Shown piece by piece: positions 42,522 to 52,212 of a stretch of 64,000 bases of DNA. Positions within the stretch are counted from its first letter, which is position 1; each line of letters starts with the position of its first letter. The position numbers and the translations under genes are program-made. The notes beneath the pieces were generated by a model. The model saw nothing but the letters and a program-made list of their open reading frames with translations, made no database searches and had not been told where the DNA came from. The DNA is from Paenibacillus sp. BIC5C1 (GTDB lineage Bacteria > Bacillota > Bacilli > Paenibacillales > Paenibacillaceae): assembly GCF_032399705.1 (NCBI RefSeq), contig NZ_CP135922.1, positions 3,968,001 through 4,032,000 of the forward strand, read 5' to 3'.

Positions 42522-43400
42522 TTAGCCGCGCCAACTGCTTACATCACATTGACCATATTCATTATCACCCACAGCAACCACCGTACCGTCTGATTTAATG
42601 CCGAGAGTATGAGCACAACCCGCAGCAATCGCCACAATGTCACTCCAGTCACCTACATTGCATTGATCGTACTTATTCCAACCCACGGCAACCACCGTAC
42701 CGTCTGATTGAAGGCCTATGGTATGATTACTGCCTGCTGCGATCGCCACTATACCACACCAGTCGTTTACTTCGCATTGGCCATGTTTATTCCTACCCAC
42801 GGCAACCACCTTACCGTCCGATGTAAGCCCCACCGTATGAAGATACCCTGCCGCTACTTCAACAATGTCGCTCCAGTCGCTTATATCGCACTGGCCATAC
42901 TGATTATTGCCCACAATCGTCACGGTACCATCTGATCTAAGCCCAACGGTATGCCAGTCACCCGCCGCTACAGCAACCATATCACGCCAGCTGCTTACCT
43001 CGCATTGGCCTTCATTATTTCGTCCCACAGCAATCACCGCGCCATCCGATTTAAGACCAACGCTACGACGCCAACCCGCAGCAATTGCTACAATATCTTG
43101 CCACTCGTTTACCTCGCATTGATTGTGTATATTCCAACCCACAGCCACTACAGTGCCCTGAGAGGTTAGGCCGATGGTATGCGCATTACCGGTGTTCGTC
43201 GCCATATGAACATTACCAGCAGCTACCGCCACCATATCGCTCCAACCGTTTACATCACATTGTCCAACTTTATTATCACCCACAGCCGTCACTGTTCCGT
43301 CCGATCTAAGACCAATGGTATGACGTCGCCCCGCCGCTATGGCGGTATATTTAGGGCGCTTCTCCTTTAACGCCGCTTCAACCGGCGAAGTATAATCCAT
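42522..43400 (-). CDS. RCC1-repeat beta-propeller protein
   Basis: 292 residues made almost wholly of about seven ~38-residue repeats, each of the form DIVAIAAGxxHTxGLxSDGTVVAVGxN followed by GQCxVxxW, a seven-bladed RCC1-like propeller. The first repeat pair is separated by a short insert (NVHMATNTGN near 67-76). It has no signal peptide. Bacterial homologues of this shape include the beta-lactamase-inhibitory protein BLIP-II and many of unknown role. Ribosome site AAGGAGG precedes ATG at 43400. A protein-binding scaffold is likely; the partner is unknown. Confidence 0.9.
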   Translation of the reverse strand: MDYTSPVEAALKEKRPKYTAIAAGRRHTIGLRSDGTVTAVGDNKVGQCDVNGWSDMVAVAAGNVHMATNTGNAHTIGLTSQGTVVAVGWNIHNQCEVNEWQDIVAIAAGWRRSVGLKSDGAVIAVGRNNEGQCEVSSWRDMVAVAAGDWHTVGLRSDGTVTIVGNNQYGQCDISDWSDIVEVAAGYLHTVGLTSDGKVVAVGRNKHGQCEVNDWCGIVAIAAGSNHTIGLQSDGTVVAVGWNKYDQCNVGDWSDIVAIAAGCAHTLGIKSDGTVVAVGDNEYGQCDVSSWRG

Positions 43401-43560
43401 CTTTTACCTCCTTGAAATAAATTGCCTTAACACCGTTGCAGTATGAATATTATTTTTTTACATCTTACTCTACAATAAATAGTAAATACAACAAATAGAA
43501 CGGTCGAGCATTGAAATGATTTAGAATGATGTTCATGCCTATTCCGGCTATTCTCACAGT

Positions 43561-43595
43561 AAAAAACCGTTAACTCTTCTCAGAATTAACGGTTT
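43561..43595 (-). terminator. Terminator of the BBE-like oxidase gene
   Basis: AAACCGTTAA/TTAACGGTTT stem with T6 tail on the minus strand. Confidence 0.88.
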
Positions 43596-43606
43596 GAAAT
43601 CGTACC

Positions 43607-44959
43607 CTATTTTAATTTAGCCGGTGGAATACTTTGCGGGTTATTAAATACATTTTTCGGATCGTATTTTGCTTTTACTTTTCTCAATCTGGCGTAGTTC
43701 TTGCCATAATAGGTCGGCCCTGGATTTTTAATACCTTGGTCTGGTACGTTAATGTAGGACCCTACAATATAAGGTTGTAATTTCTTTCTCGTGTTCCGAG
43801 CTAAAGCAATATTTTTAGCTGCACGGGATGGCTTCACCCATGAGCTGTTCCATTCCACATAAAATTCAGCTTTTCGCCAGTAAAACGCAGTGGCTTGAGG
43901 AGCAACTCGACTTACTGCACCGCCCCAGTTAAGGAAATAGAAACCGGCTGGTGTACCTTCCTCAGCATTTTCCAGAAACTCACGCATGACTTTGAAGGCT
44001 TTATCCGGGAATGGCTGTCTGCCAAAGCCACTGGAAAACTGGTTGCTGTACCTTTGGGTGAGCACGGGATCTGGGGCTAGCAAAAACTTCGTGGCTGCCC
44101 TGTATGGCAGGTACAGAATACTTTTTTTGGTAGGCGTTCCTACGCTAAGAATGGGTTCCAACTGACGGAGGGCTTCAGTCTTCGAACCGAGGTATACTCC
44201 TAACATGCTAACATTTCCGCCTTTTTTGGGACCAACACTTAGTTCACTTCCCAGCTTGTTACTGGCATTAGGTGCCCAAACTTGCCATTTCTTCACGACT
44301 TTTTCGAACTGTTCCCATGGCCATGTGATACTAAATACAGTAGCTTTGGCTGGAGCGCGCCGCACTTTGAATTTATATTTAGTGTACACACCGAAGTTAC
44401 CGCCTCCGCCGCCACGTGTAGCCCACAGAAGATCGGAATTTTGCTTTTTGTTTGCCCGAATAATTCGCCCTTTAGCGTCAACCATTTCGAGTTCAATTAG
44501 ATTATCACTGATGAGACCCGTTGTCCTTTGCAGTGGACCAATTCCGCCGCCAGGTGTTATCCCACCAATCCCTACCGTTGGACTGTCACCAAATGGGGCC
44601 ATAAAACCTTGTCGAGCCAACGTATCCACGATTCTTCCTACTCGATTACCTGTCTCAACAACGGCCGTTCCGCTTTTTTTGTTTAACTTGATTCTCTTCA
44701 TTTCGCTAACGTCGATGACAATACCACCATTGACTTGAGATAGGTTGGACTCTAAAGCGTGCCTCCCACTTCTCGGACGAATAGGAACCTTATTTTGACG
44801 CGCCCATCTTATAGCATTGGCTACATCCTGTGTTTTTTGAGCAAACACAAAAACTTTAGGGAATCTGTCCGTATGCGGATCCCAGTTCTTCCTAGCCACT
44901 TCATATCCAGGATCGCCTTTAAATACCACTCGCCCTGTAAGCTTAACTTTTGAAATCAC
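43607..44959 (-). CDS. FAD-linked oxidase, berberine-bridge-enzyme-like
   Basis: 450 residues from GTG at 44959, 12 bases after AAGGAG; the TTG at 44971 directly abuts that site. The FAD_binding_4 domain starts near 30 (FVFAQKTQDVANAIRWARQN), with the covalent-FAD histidine in RPRSGRHALES near 73-83, and the BBE C-terminus YYGKNYARLRKVKAKYDPKN near 417-436. The second covalent link (Cys in GxCPTVGxGG) is replaced by Ser (GDSPTVGIGG), so FAD is probably attached once. Substrate (sugar or secondary metabolite) unknown. No signal peptide. Confidence 0.9.
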   Translation of the reverse strand: MISKVKLTGRVVFKGDPGYEVARKNWDPHTDRFPKVFVFAQKTQDVANAIRWARQNKVPIRPRSGRHALESNLSQVNGGIVIDVSEMKRIKLNKKSGTAVVETGNRVGRIVDTLARQGFMAPFGDSPTVGIGGITPGGGIGPLQRTTGLISDNLIELEMVDAKGRIIRANKKQNSDLLWATRGGGGGNFGVYTKYKFKVRRAPAKATVFSITWPWEQFEKVVKKWQVWAPNASNKLGSELSVGPKKGGNVSMLGVYLGSKTEALRQLEPILSVGTPTKKSILYLPYRAATKFLLAPDPVLTQRYSNQFSSGFGRQPFPDKAFKVMREFLENAEEGTPAGFYFLNWGGAVSRVAPQATAFYWRKAEFYVEWNSSWVKPSRAAKNIALARNTRKKLQPYIVGSYINVPDQGIKNPGPTYYGKNYARLRKVKAKYDPKNVFNNPQSIPPAKLK

Positions 44960-45070
44960 GTATCTATCCAACTCCTTAGTTATGAAAACATATAATTTTC
45001 ATTAACAAATTAGGCTGATTCCATATAACCTATGAAGGAGAATCAAGTTGTGTTTGGCGTATAACAAAAG

Positions 45071-45116
45071 AAAAATATCGGATCCCGAGCAACCTACGCT
45101 CAGAACCCGATATTTT
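45071..45116 (-). terminator. Terminator of the serine hydrolase gene
   Basis: AAAATATCGG/CCGATATTTT outer stem with GAGC/GCTC inner stem and T-rich tail on the minus strand. Confidence 0.85.
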
Positions 45117-45143
45117 CGAATGAAATCATTCTCCCTTATGCAA

Positions 45144-47195
45144 TCATTTTAGTTGAATCTTGAAGACATCTCCTGCTTCACCACCAAAGACGATAAAACC
45201 ACCTATGGGAAGCAGCGTTGATTGTTGATGCGTTGCTTTCGAAAATTGAACCACTTCACCTTTAGCGTTATATACCGCATAACCTCCGCTCTTTGGAGAA
45301 TCAACCGTTAACGTTTTGTTCGCCGAGCGGGAATCGATGGCATACCACCGAGCTTGACCGTTTGACGGGATGGTCGTGATGCCTATTTTGCCACCAAAGA
45401 TTGGTTTAATGGCCTCCTCTGCAATATACTCCTGTCCATCCTGAATTAAGTACTCCGCTTCATTCTTAGTGCGGAAATGCAGGTCGAAAGCATCTCTTCC
45501 GTTCATAACAGGAATCTGGGCGACATTCTCTGCATTGTCTGGATCCACAACTCGGGTACCGTTCGCATACCCGTTCTCCACATCTACGGACAGGTTTTTG
45601 ATCAGCATGGATGGAACCAGATAGAAGATCGACGTTATCTTTTCGTCCAGCGCGTAATATTTCGAGCCGTTTCTAGCCTTCCATTTCTCTTTCGACGCAG
45701 TGTCCAATGAATTATTTTCCAATTTTTGATAATCATATGTGGTCATCGCCGTTTGCCCTAATCCGGGCAACGTGATATTCGCCTGAACTTTAAAATATAC
45801 CTTGTTGTTGCTTTCCTTCTCGAAGTTGACCTTCACACTTCCATCGCTACTCGTAAATTTCCCTTCACCTGTGTACACGTAATTCTGCTCCGGGATAAGT
45901 CCTCCCTGCATAGCCGGAAGTGCGATCTCTCCATTCTTAACCTCTATATCAAGAGTTGAACCTACCGTTCCATAGAGACCGGAATACGCCGTCAACTCAG
46001 CAGGCATCTTCATTTTGACTGGTGGTGAGAATGTCTGTTCAGGCTCTATCTCATCAATGATGCCTTGATCCTCAAGAACCTCCAGCAGAACTTTAGTAGC
46101 AAACATCTGATTATAGATAGAAGACCCACCCGAAGAAAGGACGGCCATCGATATATCATGTTCAGGTATAGTGATTAGCGATGCATGATACATCATGGTG
46201 TCTCCACCTTTGGAAAGTGCAGTAATGCCATAATCGCTGAACGGTGCAAGTGCTACAGCATCCCATCCTAGTCCATAGTTGAAGGTATTTCTCTCTTCGG
46301 ACACCCATATTCCTTGACGATATTCATGTTTTTGCATGGATTCTGCTGCTGATTTGGACAGAATATCCGGTTTGTTTCCTATCAACATTTCAGCGAACTT
46401 GCTTAATTCTTCTGCAGTCGAGTAGACTCCACCCGCACCGATGATATTGGCATTTTCAACAGGCAGTTTTGTTTCAAACGAAGGCCAATATGTTTCGGAT
46501 AATTGGTTTTTATCAAAAGAATCAAGTGGTGTCTTGGTTGCTTGCAGCTGTAACGGATCACTGATGAACTTGGCAATAAATTCGCTATAGCTCAATCCAC
46601 TCACCCGTTCAACCAATATCTCAAGCAACTGAAAGCCATCATTGCAATAGACGGAATAGGCTCCCGGGTTTGATTTTAATTTCTCTGACTTAAGTTTGAG
46701 TAGTAATTCATCATGATTGCGGGTATCCGTATCGTCAAATAACATACTGTTGCCATAATGGGTACCATAGAGCCCGGAAGAATGATTCATGAGCATTCGC
46801 GGGGTTATTTGGGTATACCGGGCATCTGCCATTTCAAAATCTTTAATATAGGATGTGAGGGGCTGATCCAGATTCACTTTACCGGAATCCACCAGCATCA
46901 TGGTGGCAGCCGTGACAACCATTTTGCTAACAGAGCCTATTCCAAACATCGTATCCTTATCGACAGGTGTCTTGGATGCTTTGTCCTGGAATCCAACACT
47001 GTCGGATAAAATGATCTTCCCTTCATCCATGATCGCATATTGTAAACCTGTGACACCATAGTTCTGCACCATCTCTGTGGCGAGTCGCCCAGCCTGATCC
47101 TCAATCGCCCCCATCTTGTTCGTCTCTGCCCTGACATCTGTCAGCGGAATGACTACAAGTACAGCCGTACATAACATACTGATTAGTTTCTTCAT
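45144..47195 (-). CDS. Secreted serine hydrolase, class C beta-lactamase/DD-peptidase-like
   Basis: 683 residues from ATG at 47195 (AGGGAGGAAG upstream); the open frame to 47345 is a non-coding extension. Signal peptide with cleavage near VRA-E (residue ~23). The catalytic Ser-Lys is in GIGSVSKMVV near 84-93 and the Tyr-Asn pair in YSVYCNDGF near 180-188, followed by the beta-lactamase fold; the third motif is not a clear KTG. A ~300-residue C-terminal extension with beta-rich repeats follows, ending SGGYAVYNAKGEVVQFS. Probably a cell-wall or peptide/ester hydrolase. It lies directly downstream of an Agr-like two-component pair that may control it. Confidence 0.9.
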   Translation of the reverse strand: MKKLISMLCTAVLVVIPLTDVRAETNKMGAIEDQAGRLATEMVQNYGVTGLQYAIMDEGKIILSDSVGFQDKASKTPVDKDTMFGIGSVSKMVVTAATMMLVDSGKVNLDQPLTSYIKDFEMADARYTQITPRMLMNHSSGLYGTHYGNSMLFDDTDTRNHDELLLKLKSEKLKSNPGAYSVYCNDGFQLLEILVERVSGLSYSEFIAKFISDPLQLQATKTPLDSFDKNQLSETYWPSFETKLPVENANIIGAGGVYSTAEELSKFAEMLIGNKPDILSKSAAESMQKHEYRQGIWVSEERNTFNYGLGWDAVALAPFSDYGITALSKGGDTMMYHASLITIPEHDISMAVLSSGGSSIYNQMFATKVLLEVLEDQGIIDEIEPEQTFSPPVKMKMPAELTAYSGLYGTVGSTLDIEVKNGEIALPAMQGGLIPEQNYVYTGEGKFTSSDGSVKVNFEKESNNKVYFKVQANITLPGLGQTAMTTYDYQKLENNSLDTASKEKWKARNGSKYYALDEKITSIFYLVPSMLIKNLSVDVENGYANGTRVVDPDNAENVAQIPVMNGRDAFDLHFRTKNEAEYLIQDGQEYIAEEAIKPIFGGKIGITTIPSNGQARWYAIDSRSANKTLTVDSPKSGGYAVYNAKGEVVQFSKATHQQSTLLPIGGFIVFGGEAGDVFKIQLK

Positions 47196-47313
47196 AATAA
47201 TATCTTCCTCCCTTATGATACTGCTCATATGATTGCATTCATCATATCGGGGAATAAGCATATATAACGATAACGAGCCCTGAATGGAAAAAAACAATCC
47301 CCGAACGGTATGT

Positions 47314-48612
47314 TCAGAGACTGTCCATGTCAAAAGGAAGCACAACCATGTTATTAAATGTCCGATGATGATTCTCGATACTCATATGTCCGCCATACTT
47401 GTCGCACATCCTCGATATATTCGTTAAGCCGATCCCATGAAACTCGGGATTGGGCTTCTCACTCTTGAAGTGAGCCAATTTTTGTTCCACATGATTTAAA
47501 ATCTGGATTACAAGTGTAGACGCCGTGGAGTGAATTGCAATCAGGATATACCTGTCTTCGGCATGTTTAACTTTCTTGGAAGCTTCGATGGCGTTATCCA
47601 ACATATTGCCGAGCACAACACACAGATCATAACGATCGATATGAAGATGTTGTGAATGGAGTTGAATACGGGTGTCGACTTTGATCCCGTTTGCCTGCCC
47701 CACGGCGATGGTATTCGTAACAAGAGCATCAATAACAAGGTTGCCGGAGTTCACCCGCTGGTACGCCCCTTCGATCTTATTTAATGTGAGTTTAATATGC
47801 TCACCTGCGGCATCAAGCTTGTTTTGCTTGATACACTCTTCAATGTACAGGAACTGCTGGTTGGTATCATGGATGATGCTTTTCACGTTTTTGAAACTGT
47901 GCACTGTCTTCTCATAGTTGGCGTCCTGATAGTCCATCTGACGCTGTAGTTGAACATTTTCATGTGCGAGCTGAACCTTTTCTACCATATTATCGAATAG
48001 ATAAACAATGAATACATTAAGAAAAAGGGAGCCTAACACGGAAACGACATAATATATGTTTTTTTCACTATAAGTTGAGGCCACATTGATCTGATAGATC
48101 GTAATGGTAGGTACAATCAGAAACAAGAAATAATAACGATAATGCATAGCGAAACTTCTCCGTTTGGCAATCAAACGCACAATCTGGATCACAATGAACA
48201 TGATACCGCAACCAAGCAGCATCACTTTGGAGAACACCCAGTGATAATCCACGTTGAAATGATCCCATATGCTGTAATCCGTGGAATCAATCGCACTCAT
48301 AATATATACGGCAATGTAATTTACCGTTGTGAGCAGTACTGCATAGAGGATGGTAAATGCAATTTTTTTGATGAATTCCACCTCATAGGATTGTGCCAGG
48401 CTGAAGATGAATAACAATGCAAAAGCGGACGAAACGACAGGTGAAAATGAAGATACCAAATAGAAATACCCCAGTACAACAAATACAATGAAATAGATCG
48501 CTCTGTATGGCTTTCGTCTGGACTTGCCCAGCACGGAATTGAAGTAAAAATTCACCTGGAATGCCATAAGTAAAGGAACGACGAAGACGGACAAGAGTAC
48601 ATACATATCCAT
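47314..48612 (-). CDS. AgrC-like sensor histidine kinase (GHKL)
   Basis: 432 residues. About six membrane segments in the first 200 residues, then a coiled-coil linker, a phospho-acceptor histidine in SIIHDTNQQF near 246-255, the N-box LGNMLDNAIEASKK near 331-344 and the G-box GIGLTNISRMCDKYGGH near 393-409. This is the HPK10/AgrC type that usually senses a peptide. It starts one base after the stop of the response regulator. No agrB or agrD-like gene is visible nearby. Confidence 0.92.
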   Translation of the reverse strand: MDMYVLLSVFVVPLLMAFQVNFYFNSVLGKSRRKPYRAIYFIVFVVLGYFYLVSSFSPVVSSAFALLFIFSLAQSYEVEFIKKIAFTILYAVLLTTVNYIAVYIMSAIDSTDYSIWDHFNVDYHWVFSKVMLLGCGIMFIVIQIVRLIAKRRSFAMHYRYYFLFLIVPTITIYQINVASTYSEKNIYYVVSVLGSLFLNVFIVYLFDNMVEKVQLAHENVQLQRQMDYQDANYEKTVHSFKNVKSIIHDTNQQFLYIEECIKQNKLDAAGEHIKLTLNKIEGAYQRVNSGNLVIDALVTNTIAVGQANGIKVDTRIQLHSQHLHIDRYDLCVVLGNMLDNAIEASKKVKHAEDRYILIAIHSTASTLVIQILNHVEQKLAHFKSEKPNPEFHGIGLTNISRMCDKYGGHMSIENHHRTFNNMVVLPFDMDSL

Positions 48613-48613
48613 A

Positions 48614-49354
48614 TCACTGAATCCTCATGATCATATATTTGGTATAGGCATCCTTGACTTCCTTGACTTTGGAGCGCCCTATAGGTAATTCCGTACCATT
48701 TAACATGACGACTTGGGTACCCACAAACTTCTGGACATGCATCAGGTTGATGATAATTGAGCGATGAATTTGCAAGAAACCATGGTCTTTCAAAGCGGCA
48801 GCATAACCGGATAGGATGCCTTTGCTCTCATGCGAGTTTTCCTGAGTCACAAATTTTAATTTGTTCTTGATCGTCAAACTCTTCATAACCTCAATCCAGA
48901 GAATATCATCGTATTTCAATAGCAGCTCTTCATAATCTGACTTAATCAGTACATACTTTTTGTCCAGCGCTTTAAAATATTGGCACAGCTTAATCATCTT
49001 CTCCTCGAAGATATCCGGCAGGATTGGTTTGATCAGATATTGAAAAGTTACCACATCAAAGCTCTCCACCATATACTCCGGATAGCTTGTCAGAAACATG
49101 ATTTGCACATCCAGATACTTCATATTCCTGATTTCTTTGGCTGTCTGGATTCCGTTCATTCCGCTCATCTCCACATCCATGATGAGGATATGAAACGCGT
49201 CTCCAACGTTATTATAATGTGAGACGAGCTGCTCACCGGATGCAAATAATGTAATTTGGAAATCAATATTCGTTTTTAGAGACAAGGAGATAAGCATCGT
49301 TTTTACAAGTTCTCTTTGTTTCTCCTCGTCATCACAGATTGCAACATTGAACAT
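48614..49354 (-). CDS. AgrA-like LytTR response regulator
   Basis: 246 residues from ATG at 49354. Receiver domain with the acidic pair in VAICDDEEKQ near 4-13 and the phospho-acceptor Asp in LIMDVEMSGMNG near 58-69, then a LytTR DNA-binding domain from about 130 (IQIHRSIIINLMHV-like region near 200-214). Transcribed ahead of its kinase. The downstream serine hydrolase is the most likely nearby target. Confidence 0.92.
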   Translation of the reverse strand: MFNVAICDDEEKQRELVKTMLISLSLKTNIDFQITLFASGEQLVSHYNNVGDAFHILIMDVEMSGMNGIQTAKEIRNMKYLDVQIMFLTSYPEYMVESFDVVTFQYLIKPILPDIFEEKMIKLCQYFKALDKKYVLIKSDYEELLLKYDDILWIEVMKSLTIKNKLKFVTQENSHESKGILSGYAAALKDHGFLQIHRSIIINLMHVQKFVGTQVVMLNGTELPIGRSKVKEVKDAYTKYMIMRIQ

Positions 49355-49472
49355 GTTTGAACATCCGCCTTTCATCGACATCGATGCTGAATTTCACTCT
49401 CAAATATACTATTTTATCACAGGTTTAAGGATGAAATTCGGATGAAACGCATGATACAGACTCTAAAATGCA

Positions 49473-49504
49473 CAAAAACCGTTAACCTTTTCAGATTAAC
49501 GGTG
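49473..49504 (-). terminator. Terminator of the MFS gene at 49536
   Basis: ACCGTTAA/TTAACGGT stem followed by TTTTTGTG on the minus strand. Confidence 0.82.
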
Positions 49505-49535
49505 TAATTTTTAAATAGTTATGAAGCCTCCAGTA

Positions 49536-50831
49536 TTATGATTTGGGACGTACCCAAACAACTACGGGGATTAGAAGCAAGGACAGGAAACCGCCGATTA
49601 GGGAGAGTGTTGAAAAACTTGTTTGTGCCACAACCATGCCAGACATAGCGCCTCCAGAAGCCCCTGCCAAAGCGATCAGCACATCCACCATCCCTTGAGT
49701 CTTCGCACGAACCTGAGGAGGGGTAGCATCGACGATGGTCGCAGTTCCACTGATCAAACCAAAATTCCATCCGAGCCCAAGAAGGGCTAAAGCCAGGATA
49801 AGGAGTACCATGGAATCAGCAGGTGCAAATGCGGCCAGCAAACCTGCAATTAGCAATGTCACGCCAGAAGCATAAGACATCAACGTACGCCCAAACTTAT
49901 CGACGAGAACACCGGTAATCAAAGAGGGCAGATACATGGCCGCAACATGGATACCGATAACAATGCCTACATCGCTTATTCCATGTCCATGATGTGTCAT
50001 ATGAACAGGAGTCATGGTCATAATGGCAACCATGACAATCTGGGTAAGAATCATGACCGTTGCGCCGATGACGATGCCACGCTTATGGACGCTCGTTATC
50101 CTATTATTCGGTTGTTCTGTTCGATCATGTCTCTCTTTTTCCGCAATGGCTTGGGCCACCATGAAAGGATCGGGACGCAGAAATAGGAGCAGTACCACTC
50201 CGGCAACAATGTAAGCTACTGCCGCGAGCATAAACGGTCCCGACAATGCTGGAGCACCTATGGATACGGAAAATCTCCCCATTACATTTACTAGATTGGG
50301 ACCGGCAACTGCACCAAATGTAGTGAACACCATGGCCATGCTTATTGCTTTCGCTCTTTCTGTGGGCAGTGCCAAATCGGTACCCGCATATCGAGCTTGC
50401 ATATTTGTCGCCGTACCTCCCCCATAGACTAACAATGAAAGAAAGAGTAGCGGTAAATTGTTGAATATAGCCGCAAGCACGACACCAACCGCGCCAAGGC
50501 CCCCTGCCAGAAATCCGGTGGCCAATCCAATTCTACGGCCCTTTCGCTGAGAAAGGCGACCCACAAGCAGCGCCGCTGCGGCAGAACCCAACGTAAATAG
50601 TGCTGTTGGGATTCCGGCATAACGGTCCGTTCCTAGCATATCCTGAGCGAGCAATGCTCCCACTGTGATGCCAGCGGCGAGCCCTGCACCACCAAATATT
50701 TGAGATGCGATGACAATGCTCAATGTTCTTTTTTGCAGCTGACGCTGCTTCTCATGTGACTCTACGTATCCTTGAATTTCTGCGTTAAGGCGTCCATTCT
50801 TATCTTGATTCTGGATCGTTTCAAACGACAT
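49536..50831 (-). CDS. MFS transporter
   Basis: 431 residues, twelve predicted membrane segments after a ~35-residue cytosolic head (RTLSIVIASQIFGGAGLAAG begins segment 1). Motif A is LLVGRLSQRKGRRIGLATGF near 88-107; the middle loop is charged (AEKERHDRTEQPNN). Similar proteins are drug- or metal-exporter-like but the substrate is not readable. AGAGGTGTACGTGT precedes ATG at 50831. Single-gene unit. Confidence 0.9.
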   Translation of the reverse strand: MSFETIQNQDKNGRLNAEIQGYVESHEKQRQLQKRTLSIVIASQIFGGAGLAAGITVGALLAQDMLGTDRYAGIPTALFTLGSAAAALLVGRLSQRKGRRIGLATGFLAGGLGAVGVVLAAIFNNLPLLFLSLLVYGGGTATNMQARYAGTDLALPTERAKAISMAMVFTTFGAVAGPNLVNVMGRFSVSIGAPALSGPFMLAAVAYIVAGVVLLLFLRPDPFMVAQAIAEKERHDRTEQPNNRITSVHKRGIVIGATVMILTQIVMVAIMTMTPVHMTHHGHGISDVGIVIGIHVAAMYLPSLITGVLVDKFGRTLMSYASGVTLLIAGLLAAFAPADSMVLLILALALLGLGWNFGLISGTATIVDATPPQVRAKTQGMVDVLIALAGASGGAMSGMVVAQTSFSTLSLIGGFLSLLLIPVVVWVRPKS

Positions 50832-51063
50832 ACACGTACACCTCTTTATTTAACGAATTGAATGAATAATAACTATTGTTCCTTGTGCTACACTCCTTCT
50901 ATGTTGACATCAGACTTTATTCTTGGTTCGGCTAATTTCATTATATAAGAGTACAATCAGCCTACAATCCCAGAACGATGGGATATTGACTTGGAGAAGG
51001 AGCCACCTTTGTAGCCGACATTAGATAAAGCCATGTTATTCACAACAACTCTCTCAAAAACAA

Positions 51064-51101
51064 TAAAAAAGCCGATCAATTTTATCCATTGATCGGCTTT
51101 T
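51064..51101. terminator. Bidirectional terminator after pdxS
   Basis: AAAAAGCCGATCAAT/ATTGATCGGCTTTT stem. The remaining bases of the 365-base gap 50832-51196 show only the MFS promoter region and no supportable gene. Confidence 0.9.
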
Positions 51102-51196
51102 CTTGATATCTACTCCTACTCCATTCAAGCTCAATGCTCATATACAGGCTGTGTAGAATCATAACAATATTTTAAAACTACTGTTCTATTTACGCC

Positions 51197-52078
51197 TTAC
51201 CAACCGCGGTTGGACATGCGCTCTTCTGGAGCCAATTTAGAAATTTCAATGCCTTTCATAGGGGCGCCCAAGTTTTTGGATACTTCGGCAATTAGCTTGT
51301 AATCCGTGTAATGTGTAGTAGCTTCAACGATTGCACGAGCGAATTTCTCAGGGCTATCTGATTTGAAGATACCTGATCCTACAAACACACCGTCTGCTCC
51401 TAGGTGCATCATTAGTGCTGCGTCTGCCGGAGTGGCTACACCGCCTGCTGCAAAGTTAACGACAGGAAGTTTTCCATTTTCATGAACATCGCGCAGTAAT
51501 TCATAAGCTACGCCCAGATTTTTTGCTTCAGCGTATAACTCATCCTTGGACATGTTTTTTACTTTGCGGATCTGGCTGTTAATCAGACGCATATGACGAA
51601 CTGCCTCAACAATGTTACCTGTTCCAGGCTCACCTTTTGTACGAATCATCGAAGCACCCTCGCCAATACGGCGAAGAGCTTCTCCCAAATCCTTGGCTCC
51701 ACATACAAATGGTACGGTGAACTCATGTTTATCGATATGGAACACTTCGTCTGCAGGCGTAAGAACTTCACTTTCATCGAGATAGTCCACACCTAGAGAT
51801 TCAAGTACTTTGGCTTCTATGTAATGACCGATACGAGCCTTGGCCATAACCGGAATAGATACAACCTTCATAACCTCTTCCACGATGGTTGGATCTGCCA
51901 TACGAGCTACACCGCCAGCTGCGCGAATATCGGAGGGTACCCGTTCAAGAGCCATAACAGCTGTTGCCCCTGCTGCTTCAGCGATTTTAGCTTGCTCTGC
52001 ATTCATGACGTCCATGATGACGCCGCCCTTTTGCATCTCAGCCATTCCTCTTTTTACACGATCTGTACCTGTTTGCAT
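51197..52078 (-). CDS. pdxS: Pyridoxal 5'-phosphate synthase lyase subunit PdxS
   Basis: 293 residues, full length. The TIM-barrel enzyme joins ribose 5-phosphate, glyceraldehyde 3-phosphate and ammonia into PLP. Catalytic lysines are in [10 protein letters not shown] near 76-85 and [11 protein letters not shown] near 145-155, with the phosphate-binding [16 protein letters not shown] near 209-224. Its partner PdxT (glutaminase) normally follows at once, but here a terminator follows the stop. It is divergent from PdxR. Ribosome site TTAGGAGG. Confidence 0.97.
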   Translation of the reverse strand: MQTGTDRVKRGMAEMQKGGVIMDVMNAEQAKIAEAAGATAVMALERVPSDIRAAGGVARMADPTIVEEVMKVVSIPVMAKARIGHYIEAKVLESLGVDYLDESEVLTPADEVFHIDKHEFTVPFVCGAKDLGEALRRIGEGASMIRTKGEPGTGNIVEAVRHMRLINSQIRKVKNMSKDELYAEAKNLGVAYELLRDVHENGKLPVVNFAAGGVATPADAALMMHLGADGVFVGSGIFKSDSPEKFARAIVEATTHYTDYKLIAEVSKNLGAPMKGIEISKLAPEERMSNRGW

Positions 52079-52142
52079 GATTGTATTCCTCCTAATTAAT
52101 GTATTGTTTCACTTCAACCTATGATTTAGTATAGAATGAGAA

Positions 52143-52162
52143 TGGATAACTAAAAAGATCCA
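52143..52162. promoter_or_regulatory. Possible PdxR operator
   Basis: TGGAT-aactaaaaag-ATCCA inverted arms in the 134-base divergent region between pdxS and pdxR, next to a TATACT -10 for pdxS. Suggestive only. Confidence 0.45.
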
Positions 52163-52212
52163 ATAATTTCGGTTTTTATTGTACCACTTCTAAATTAACC
52201 TCTGGAGGGCAT

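Noticed and set aside
47196..47345. N-terminal extension of the serine hydrolase
   Set aside because: It hides the signal peptide and lacks a ribosome site; the ATG at 47195 has both.
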